Translations under genes and position numbers: made by a program | Notes under the pieces: model-generated | Told to the model about the DNA's origin: nothing | The model's input: only the letters and a program-made list of their open reading frames with translations | Database searches by the model: none | In this document: positions 1 to 4,939 of the stretch, piece by piece | Position numbering within the stretch: the stretch's first letter is position 1 | Layout of the letters: every line of letters begins with the position of its first letter | Assembly: GCA_023255765.1 (NCBI GenBank) | Contig: JAGDVT010000040.1 | Span: 1-6,755 of the forward strand | Length of the DNA: 6,755 nt | Direction of reading: 5' to 3' | DNA from: Candidatus Paceibacter sp. | Lineage (GTDB): Bacteria > Patescibacteriota > Minisyncoccia > UBA6257 > HR35

Positions 1-194
1 TTATATCATAAATTTAGAAAGGATCTTAATGAATTAAAATTTTTTGTTTATTTTTCTCTTGTTTTAGTTTTCTCATTTTCTTAAGAAATTAAGAAATTAA
101 TATCACTACTTTTTTCTTATTGCCTGATGGTAAACAGATCAAGCAAAGAAAATGAAGTTCTGATATGAAATGATATTCTAACATTGATCAAATA
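1..194. other. AT-rich stretch with no recognisable gene
   Basis: I see no convincing reading frame on either strand here. The stretch is very AT-rich and contains a 12-bp palindrome (tttcttaagaaa, 77-88) followed by a partial direct repeat of its right half. No strong -35/-10 pair was found. It lies beyond the GC-rich hairpin element and may be ordinary intergenic sequence continuing outside the window. Confidence 0.6.
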
Positions 195-280
195 TTGGGA
201 CGTACGACGCCCCGTAGTAGAGGTTATCTTCACTACGGGGCAGCCCCGAACCGAGCTCAGTTCTGGTTCAGGGTGTCCAA
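193..280. ncRNA. GC-rich element, possible structured RNA (three-way junction)
   Basis: This GC-rich island in AT-rich DNA contains a perfect 10-bp stem (209-218 with 232-241, gccccgtagt/actacggggc, 13-nt loop). A second stem pairs 245-252 with 265-273: three C-G pairs, a bulged A270, then gaacc/ggttc, with a 12-nt loop. The flanks 195-201 and 275-280 can close both hairpins with ttgg(g)ac/gtccaa and one bulged G. The whole could therefore fold as a three-way junction in RNA from either strand. On the plus strand a run of six T (282-287) follows a few bases later, as in an intrinsic terminator, but those Ts belong to the 3' end of the broken DoxX gene. I do not recognise an RNA family. A mobile palindromic repeat is equally possible. 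A 63-codon plus-strand frame crosses it but looks spurious. Confidence 0.45.
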
Positions 281-285
281 ATTTT

Positions 286-608
286 TTATTTCTTTTTTAA
301 TTCATCTAAAAATATCGCAAGAGCTAAAATTAAAAGAGAAAGGTCACAAAGGGCAATATCATTTAAAATTCCCATATTTAAAATAATTCCAGTAAGATTA
401 ATAATAGCTAAACCTGAGAAAATTAAAGGATAAAAATTTAAAATTAAGGCTGAACCAACAATAAAATCAAAAATTCCATTGATTCTAATTAAAAATACGG
501 GATTATAATTTCTTAAAAATAAAGGTAAATAAGGAGTCCAATAATTTGGTTGAATAATTTGCCAAAGACCAAAAAAACTAAAGCAAATTTATAAAGATTG
601 ACTTTCAT
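286..608 (-). pseudogene. DoxX-like small membrane protein, frameshifted
   Basis: If one T is added to the seven-T run of the coding strand (plus-strand A run 571-577), one frame runs from ATG at 608 to TAA at 286-288 and gives 107 residues. The restored product starts MKVNLYKFALVFFGLWQ and has a Q-P-x-Y-W motif near residues 20-24. It continues with I-N-G-I-F (residues 43-47), a G-I-I-L motif, N-D-I-A-x-x-D-L (83-90) and a final hydrophobic helix. This is the pattern of small DoxX-family integral membrane proteins, with about three to four helices. As written, the N-terminal and C-terminal parts are in different frames; in the C-terminal frame a TAA lies upstream at 589-591. DoxX proteins are membrane partners in redox and sulfur metabolism. 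In Mycobacterium tuberculosis DoxX associates with SodA, and a SodA homologue lies nearby here. The break could be a true pseudogene, a homopolymer sequencing error, or a slippage site. Confidence 0.72.
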
Positions 609-619
609 TTAAAAAATCT

Positions 620-700
620 TTAGTAAAAATTATTTTCATTTAATATTTTTTTAATAATTACTTGTTTTAGTTTCTCTTCTGGATAATGGTCTAACTTCAT
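620..700 (-). CDS. Possible 26-residue peptide or gene remnant
   Basis: A short frame starts at ATG 700 and ends in TAA, encoding a charged peptide beginning MKLDHYPEEKLKQ. It lies between the cupredoxin gene (18 bp from its stop) and the DoxX remnant (11 bp before its start). The H-Y-P-E-E-K-L-K start looks like natural protein sequence and faintly recalls the N-terminus of small nucleotidyltransferase-like proteins, so it may be the surviving start of a decayed gene. It has no Shine-Dalgarno sequence and no recognisable domain. It could equally be chance. Confidence 0.25.
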   Translation of the reverse strand: MKLDHYPEEKLKQVIIKKILNENNFY

Positions 701-717
701 TTGTAAATTTAAAATTC

Positions 718-1167
718 TTATTTAACTACAATTTCTCCTGTCTTTGATGGATTTAAATGATCGTGATAATACCATTCACCAACTTCATTAAAAATAAAAC
801 TCCAACTTTCACCTTTATTTAATCCTCGGCAAGCATCAAAAATATTTACTTGTTCTGATGTTCCGCATTTTTCAATTCCTGACCCAGGATAAACACGATG
901 GGTTGGATGTTCATCTGATGCTGGCCAAGAAGGCTTAGAAGATTCATTAACCCAAGTTACTTTTGTTCCTTTAGTTATTTCAACCTCTTTTGGCTCAAAA
1001 TCTTGATCAGTTATTTTAATAGTGACTTCTGCTGGAGTGACAAAAGGTGTTGGTGGTTGAGGTAATTCAGGAGCTAAAGATGGTGCTTTATATTTAGTAA
1101 AAATATAATAACCAACTCCTACTAAAACAAGAAGGACTATGACCCCAATAATTAAATTTTTGTTCAT
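718..1167 (-). CDS. Membrane-anchored cupredoxin-like protein lacking the type 1 copper cysteine
   Basis: This 149-residue protein has an N-terminal hydrophobic helix (about 4-24) with no lipobox cysteine. A proline-rich linker (about 28-45) leads to a single cupredoxin-like beta-sandwich (about 46-149). Family signs are V-T-I-K-I near 48, the T-W-V-N strand at 71-74 and the final G-E-W-Y-Y...T-G-E-I-V-V strand pair. It should sit outside the cytoplasmic membrane, tethered by the helix. Typical plastocyanin-like proteins have Y-x-C-x-x-H-P near the end. Here that place reads Y-Y-H-D-H-L-N-P (H135, H137), so the blue-copper cysteine is absent. H87 and H90 in a W-P-A-S-D-E-H-P-T-H motif and C101/C113 are other possible metal or disulfide residues. 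A type 2-like copper site or a purely structural role is inferred. It starts 24 bp after the SOD stop. No clear Shine-Dalgarno sequence precedes ATG 1167. Confidence 0.85.
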   Translation of the reverse strand: MNKNLIIGVIVLLVLVGVGYYIFTKYKAPSLAPELPQPPTPFVTPAEVTIKITDQDFEPKEVEITKGTKVTWVNESSKPSWPASDEHPTHRVYPGSGIEKCGTSEQVNIFDACRGLNKGESWSFIFNEVGEWYYHDHLNPSKTGEIVVK

Positions 1168-1191
1168 TTTTGTAATCTTGTTTTAATTTTA

Positions 1192-1824
1192 TCAACTTAT
1201 AGCTTTATTATAATTTTCTTCAACTTTTTCCCAATTTACAACATTCCACCAGGCTTCAATATATTCATTTCTTCGATTTTGATATTTTAAATAATAAGCA
1301 TGTTCCCAAACATCCAATCCCATAATCGGCAAATCACCGTTCATTAAGGGATTATCTTGATTTGGCAGAGAATAAACTTTTAATTTTTTGTCTGGAGTTA
1401 AAACTAACCAAGCCCAACCTGAACCAAAATGTTTTAAAGCAGTTTCTGAAAACAATTTTTTAAATTCTTCAAAAGAGCCAAAAGTATTTCGAATATTTTC
1501 TAATAACACTGACTGGTCTGGACTTAACGCAGACTCTGCAGAAGCTGGTTTCATTATTTCCCAAAATAAAGCATGATTATAATGACCACCACCATTATTT
1601 CTTACTACAGTTCTTATTTCTTCAGGAAGCTGATTTAGGTTTTTTAAAATTTCTTCAAGTTCTAAATTATGAAACTCAGGGTATTTTTCTAGAGCAGAAT
1701 TTAGATTATTAATATATCCTTGATGATGCTTGGTATGATGAATTTCCATTGTCATTCTATCAATATATGGCTCTAAAGCATCATAAGGATATGGAAGTGG
1801 TGGTAAAGTATATGGATACTTCAT
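1192..1824 (-). CDS. sodA: Superoxide dismutase, Fe/Mn family (Mn-type signature)
   Basis: This cytoplasmic enzyme converts superoxide to oxygen and hydrogen peroxide. The 210-residue product from ATG 1824 begins MKYPYTLPPLPYPYDALEP, which matches the normal start of Fe/Mn SODs, and its length is normal for the family. Predicted metal ligands are H29 (in H-H-T-K-H-H), H84 (N-H-A-L-F-W), D171 and H175 (D-V-W-E-H-A-Y-Y). Y37 matches the gateway tyrosine. The N-N-G-G-G-H stretch (76-81) and Q156 (N-Q-D-N-P-L-M) fit the Mn-type placement of the active-site glutamine rather than the Fe-type; cambialistic use cannot be excluded. The frame stays open upstream to 2067, but that 81-residue extension is translated repeat DNA and overlaps the preceding gene, so I reject it. 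The stop is TGA, followed at once by an in-frame TAA. The promoter is probably in or near the repeat array. Confidence 0.97.
   Translation of the reverse strand: MKYPYTLPPLPYPYDALEPYIDRMTMEIHHTKHHQGYINNLNSALEKYPEFHNLELEEILKNLNQLPEEIRTVVRNNGGGHYNHALFWEIMKPASAESALSPDQSVLLENIRNTFGSFEEFKKLFSETALKHFGSGWAWLVLTPDKKLKVYSLPNQDNPLMNGDLPIMGLDVWEHAYYLKYQNRRNEYIEAWWNVVNWEKVEENYNKAIS
1207..1234 (-). promoter_or_regulatory. Possible promoter for the cupredoxin gene
   Basis: On the minus strand a TTGGGA box (1234-1229) is followed after 16 bp by a perfect TATAAT (1212-1207), all inside the 3' end of the SOD gene. Transcription would start near 1200 and give a leader of about 33 nt before ATG 1167. The -35 matches consensus at four of six positions. 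TATAAT arises easily by chance in AT-rich DNA, and the cupredoxin gene may simply be co-transcribed with SOD. Confidence 0.35.
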
Positions 1825-1834
1825 TTTAAAAATT

Positions 1835-2020
1835 ACGAATGCACACGAATAATCATACGAATTAAACACGAATACAAAATCACGAATGATACACGAATAT
1901 ATTACACGAATGGAACACGAATACATACACGAATTAAACACGAATAATGATATTCGTGAACAATTCGTGAATAAAAAATTCGCGAAAAATTCTGGTGATA
2001 ATATTCGTGATGCGTTCGCG
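1835..2020. repeat. Phased array of short CACGAAT-type repeats with a polarity switch
   Basis: Ten direct copies of the core acgaat begin at 1835, 1845, 1857, 1868, 1882, 1893, 1906, 1917, 1929 and 1940. Most are preceded by AC or C, giving (ac)acgaat. Start-to-start steps are 10-14 bp, average about 11.7 bp, near one helical turn. The orientation then flips: attcgt at 1952, 1963 and 2003, a related attcgcg at 1978 and gcgttcgcg at 2012. The switch point is a perfect hairpin, cacgaata (1939-1946) with tattcgtg (1951-1958), 4-nt loop. The array fills most of the 223-bp gap between the flavin reductase stop and the SOD start, so it could act in cis on SOD expression. It may instead be a degenerate microsatellite or a genome-wide repeat. 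The spacers are short and unequal, so it is not CRISPR. Confidence 0.85.
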
Positions 2021-2047
2021 CCAATTAACTTTACATTATTTTTTAAT

Positions 2048-2566
2048 TTACAACCGTAATTTTTCACAATAAAACTTTAACTCTTTAAATAAATTTTCTA
2101 AAAATTGTTTGTAGCTTTCTTTTTCTTGATCAAAATTTTTAACATTTGAAAAATAAACTGCATTTCTTAAAGGAATAGCCATAAACTCAATTAAAACAAG
2201 TTTTAATTGCTCAACTACTCTTGCTCCGCCCAATTTACCTGAGCTCACACCACAAATTCCCACTGGCTTATGATTAAATTCTTCATAAAATTCATCTAGA
2301 AATAACTTAAGCTCACCAGGGAAAGAGTGGTTATATTCAGGAGTTACAATTATAAATCCATTTGATTTTTTCAAAATTTCTGAAGCTTTATTTCTTTTTT
2401 CTTCATTCATCCCGCCTGTCCAAGGTTTATCCAAATAATCTTTTACTTTAATAAATTCAACATCAAAATCATAATTTTTCACTTCTTCAAAAACAAATTC
2501 AGCAACTTTTTCTGAATATGCTCCCTGGCGTCCTGTTCCTAAAATTATCGAGATTAAATATTTCAT
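2048..2566 (-). CDS. NAD(P)H-dependent FMN reductase-like flavoprotein
   Basis: This 172-residue protein of the NADPH-dependent FMN reductase family (flavodoxin-like fold) probably binds FMN and reduces flavin, quinone or azo-type substrates with NAD(P)H in the cytoplasm. The N-terminal strand-loop L-G-T-G-R-Q-G-A-Y-S (residues 9-18) is the FMN phosphate-binding loop. T-P-E-Y-N-H-S-F-P-G-E-L-K (74-86) is the family hallmark motif near the isoalloxazine ring. G-V-S-S-G-K-L-G-G-A-R (106-116) is the usual third flavin-contact loop. Length is normal. The start ATG 2566 sits 33 bp after the kinase stop, with a TATAAT box 15 bp upstream and no Shine-Dalgarno sequence. It precedes the SOD gene in the same direction, which suggests a redox or stress role, but the true substrate cannot be read from the sequence. 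Confidence 0.92.
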   Translation of the reverse strand: MKYLISIILGTGRQGAYSEKVAEFVFEEVKNYDFDVEFIKVKDYLDKPWTGGMNEEKRNKASEILKKSNGFIIVTPEYNHSFPGELKLFLDEFYEEFNHKPVGICGVSSGKLGGARVVEQLKLVLIEFMAIPLRNAVYFSNVKNFDQEKESYKQFLENLFKELKFYCEKLRL

Positions 2567-2580
2567 TTAGATATTCTTAT

Positions 2581-2604
2581 ATTATACATTAAATGGTAAT
2601 TATA
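2581..2604 (-). promoter_or_regulatory. Duplicated perfect -10 boxes before the flavin reductase gene
   Basis: On the minus strand TATAAT occurs at 2604-2599 and again at 2586-2581, because the 18-bp unit carrying it is tandemly duplicated. The proximal box ends 15 bp before ATG 2566, so a start near 2574 would leave a leader of about 8 nt. Neither copy has a good -35 at 16-18 bp. The proximal one may depend on the TG directly before the box, although the spacing is not that of a true extended -10. Confidence 0.45.
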
Positions 2605-2617
2605 CATTAAATGGTAA
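2582..2617. repeat. Perfect 18-bp tandem duplication at the kinase 3' end
   Basis: The unit ttatacattaaatggtaa occurs twice back to back (2582-2599 and 2600-2617) without mismatch. On the minus strand each unit reads as codons for L-P-F-N-V plus TAA. The kinase stops at the first TAA, and an in-frame copy of its last five codons and stop follows. The length is a multiple of three and the kinase end is intact, so the duplication is neutral for the protein. Confidence 0.95.
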
Positions 2618-4162
2618 CTCTACATAAAAAGTACTACCTTTACCTTCTCCTTCTGATTCTACCCATATTTTTCCTTTATGAGCTTTAATAATTTCTTTTG
2701 ATATATAAAGACCTAAACCGCTTCCTGCTATTTTTCTATCTACTCCACCTCTCTCAAATTGTTCAAAAATTTTTTCTAAATCTTCTTTTGAAATGCCCCT
2801 TCCGGTATCCTGAACAGAAACTAAAACTTCATTATCTTTTTCTTTAATATTGATTTTAATAAAACCCTTATCCGTATATTTTATTGCATTATCTATTATA
2901 TTAACAAATACTTGTTTTAATTTTTCTTCGTCTCCCTTAATTACTATTTCTTCTTTATCAGACTCAAAAATAAATTCTAAATTTTTTTCTTCTGCTCTTA
3001 TTTTATAAAAATCATAGACACCTCTAATTAAGTGTACCAAATTAATGTTTTCAAAATTATATTCCATCCTTCCTTCTTCTATTTTTCTATAATCTAATAA
3101 ATTATTAACCAAATTTATTTCTTCATTTATATTTCTATATATCTTTAGCAATATCTCTTTAGCTTTTGAGGAAATATCTCCATAATATCCTTGAAGTAAA
3201 AGTTCTAAAAATCCTCTTATATTAACCATCGGAGATCTTATTTGGTGAGAGGCTATAGATAAAAATTCTGTTCTTATTTTATTCAATCTTTCTAATTCTT
3301 TGTTTAATATTTCTAATTTTTCCCTTTGTTCAACCTCCTTCAAAACAGACCTTATTAACAATATTCCAAGTATTATTGTAAAAAATAGTGAAAATACATT
3401 TAGCCTAATTTCACTAGGTGTAGTTGAATTAAGTATTCTAAATAAGTTAAAATACCACAATATAAAAATTATAATTTCAGAAGTTATCATTGTGATATTA
3501 AACAATTTATATTTGAAAATAGCCAGACTTATAGCAAAAACACCAAATACAATAAACATAGGCCCAAGCCAAGTATAGTTAAAAATACCAAAATAAGGAA
3601 GCACCAGATCGAAAATTAAAGCAGGAACAGAAGAAAAAACTATACCAATAAAAATTAGGATGTTATTTATTTTTTGAATTGTATCAAATGTTTTAAATAG
3701 TTGAATGACTAAAATATAATAGCAAAATAAAAAAGTAACTAATAAAAACGCAGAATACAAAGAATATAAAATATTTATCTCATAAGAAAAGTCTCTAGCC
3801 TCACCTACTATTAAATTTGTAAAGAAAATTATAAATAATAAAAATATCCCTATTATAGTTAGCAAAAATTCTAAATTTTTTATTAATATTTTCTCTTTGA
3901 AATAATATCGCAAAAAAAGAAACAAAGATAAAGCTGTAAAAAGGCCAAATGAATGAGTAAATTTTAGCCAAATAGTTCTATCTGGGAAAATTAAATTGTA
4001 AAAAAAGCCAGCAATTGATAAAACCCAAAGAGATGAAAATATCATAAATAATCCCCAAAATCTTACTTCAATCTCTCTAAATCTTCTAATTATCACTGTT
4101 ATACCCAGCGTAAACAATGCTAAGGAAAGAGATGATATTAAAATAAGTTTCCAATCATACAT
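2600..4162 (-). CDS. Multi-pass membrane sensor histidine kinase
   Basis: This 520-residue kinase presumably autophosphorylates on histidine in response to a signal sensed in or at the membrane. The N-terminal half (about 4-273) holds about eight or nine hydrophobic segments, like the 7TM-type sensor regions of some kinases. There is no extracytoplasmic PAS or Cache domain. A short coiled-coil linker (about 270-298) leads to the HisKA helix pair with phospho-acceptor H306 in S-H-Q-I-R-S-P. The ATPase domain has an N-box N-I-I-D-N (421-425), G1 D-T-G-R-G-I (452-457), F-box F-E-Q-F (466-469) and G2 G-S-G-L-G-L (480-485). All catalytic motifs are intact. No response regulator lies in the window, so it is an orphan here. 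It begins 27 bp after the N-acyltransferase gene in the same direction, so co-transcription is likely. The sensed signal is unknown. Confidence 0.95.
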   Translation of the reverse strand: MYDWKLILISSLSLALFTLGITVIIRRFREIEVRFWGLFMIFSSLWVLSIAGFFYNLIFPDRTIWLKFTHSFGLFTALSLFLFLRYYFKEKILIKNLEFLLTIIGIFLLFIIFFTNLIVGEARDFSYEINILYSLYSAFLLVTFLFCYYILVIQLFKTFDTIQKINNILIFIGIVFSSVPALIFDLVLPYFGIFNYTWLGPMFIVFGVFAISLAIFKYKLFNITMITSEIIIFILWYFNLFRILNSTTPSEIRLNVFSLFFTIILGILLIRSVLKEVEQREKLEILNKELERLNKIRTEFLSIASHQIRSPMVNIRGFLELLLQGYYGDISSKAKEILLKIYRNINEEINLVNNLLDYRKIEEGRMEYNFENINLVHLIRGVYDFYKIRAEEKNLEFIFESDKEEIVIKGDEEKLKQVFVNIIDNAIKYTDKGFIKINIKEKDNEVLVSVQDTGRGISKEDLEKIFEQFERGGVDRKIAGSGLGLYISKEIIKAHKGKIWVESEGEGKGSTFYVELPFNV

Positions 4163-4189
4163 TTAATAATTTTAAAATAATTATCTGTC

Positions 4190-4939
4190 TTATAATAACC
4201 TTTTAAGATTTACTAAAAAATCGTATAAAAATATATTTTTCATAATAATAAGATTGCCTTTTTTAATAAAAAATAATCTAAAATTAAATATCTTTTCAAA
4301 AAATTCTGTAATTTCATCAAGAAAATAATAAATTGGGATTACAGGATCATTAGGATCATTAAAATATTTATACAAAATACCATCTTTAGGATATCTTTGT
4401 TTATAATTTTTTATCACATAAAAAGGAATTTTAATTAATTTTAATTTTTCAAATAATCTACTTTTAACAAACGCATATCCGGCTTTGTAATTATTAACCA
4501 TAGAGTAATCTGCGATAGTTTTAAAAAGCATTAACATAGTAATATGCCTTGGTAGATATCTATTATTATTTAATTTATATGGCTTAATTACTAATCTGCT
4601 TATTTCTGCTCGTTGATCTATTGGAATGTTTTGAATTTCTAATGGTTCTTCAAAATCAAAATATATTTGCGTAGGTAAGGGGTAATCAATTATTAACCTG
4701 GCTGTACCTATTATGGCCTTGTTAACTTCAGCAATAAAATACACGCACTTATTATCTTTATCATATTGGTCGATATCCATATTATTTTCAAATTTTTCTG
4801 GGTCTATATAATTTTTATTTTTATAAATCTCAAATCTTAATTTGAACATTTCATTGAGCTCTTCTTGAGAATCTGGGATACCAAAATTAATTTGAATTGG
4901 GTTTTTATACTTAAGTTGTATAGTATTTATGATTTTCAT
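4190..4939 (-). CDS. GNAT-fold N-acyltransferase, LuxI/FeeM/PEP-CTERM-acyltransferase type
   Basis: This 249-residue protein resembles the acyl-ACP-dependent N-acyltransferases (LuxI autoinducer synthases, FeeM N-acyl amino acid synthases, exosortase-linked acyltransferases, and more distantly OlsB of ornithine lipid synthesis). Visible signs are L-R-F-E-I-Y (34-39), matching the LuxI L-R-x-x-V-F start. The acidic D-I-D-Q-Y-D (55-60) resembles the LuxI E-x-D-x-Y-D. I-I-G-T-A-R-L (76-82) carries the conserved arginine, and E-I-S-R-L-V-I (112-118) matches the conserved E and R. Such enzymes transfer a fatty acyl chain to the amino group of an amino acid or a derivative. The acceptor cannot be read from sequence. 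The start ATG overlaps the TGA of the upstream acyltransferase-methyltransferase gene (ATGA), so the two are probably translationally coupled and act in one pathway. Family level is fairly secure, substrate is not. Confidence 0.75.
   Translation of the reverse strand: MKIINTIQLKYKNPIQINFGIPDSQEELNEMFKLRFEIYKNKNYIDPEKFENNMDIDQYDKDNKCVYFIAEVNKAIIGTARLIIDYPLPTQIYFDFEEPLEIQNIPIDQRAEISRLVIKPYKLNNNRYLPRHITMLMLFKTIADYSMVNNYKAGYAFVKSRLFEKLKLIKIPFYVIKNYKQRYPKDGILYKYFNDPNDPVIPIYYFLDEITEFFEKIFNFRLFFIKKGNLIIMKNIFLYDFLVNLKRLL

Noticed and set aside
77..88. 12-bp palindrome tttcttaagaaa as an operator
   Set aside because: A palindrome this AT-rich is expected by chance here, and no gene start or promoter lies next to it.
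195..386. Plus-strand 63-codon frame across the GC-rich element
   Set aside because: Its first half is the translated hairpin element and its second half runs antisense through the DoxX-like gene. No promoter or Shine-Dalgarno support was seen, and the antisense frame reads as a recognisable membrane protein.
1388..1576. Plus-strand frame inside the SOD gene
   Set aside because: It is antisense to well-conserved SOD codons including the N-H-A-L-F-W region, and has no independent support.
1852..1857. TATGAT on the minus strand as the SOD -10 box
   Set aside because: The position is plausible, but there is no acceptable -35 at 16-18 bp and the surrounding repeat generates similar words, so I do not list it as a promoter.
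1835..2020. CRISPR array
   Set aside because: The repeated core is only about 6-8 bp with 4-8 bp of variable sequence between copies, and it reverses orientation. No cas genes are present.
3300..3578. Plus-strand frame inside the histidine kinase gene
   Set aside because: It is antisense to the membrane and linker region of an intact kinase, and its hydrophobic look mirrors AT-rich codons.
1192..4938. Recoded TGA (genetic code 25 or 4), because two genes end in TGA closely followed by an in-frame TAA
   Set aside because: Reading through would add only one residue to SOD and three to the fusion protein. No in-frame TGA occurs inside any of the six long genes, whereas recoded genomes use TGA often as a sense codon.
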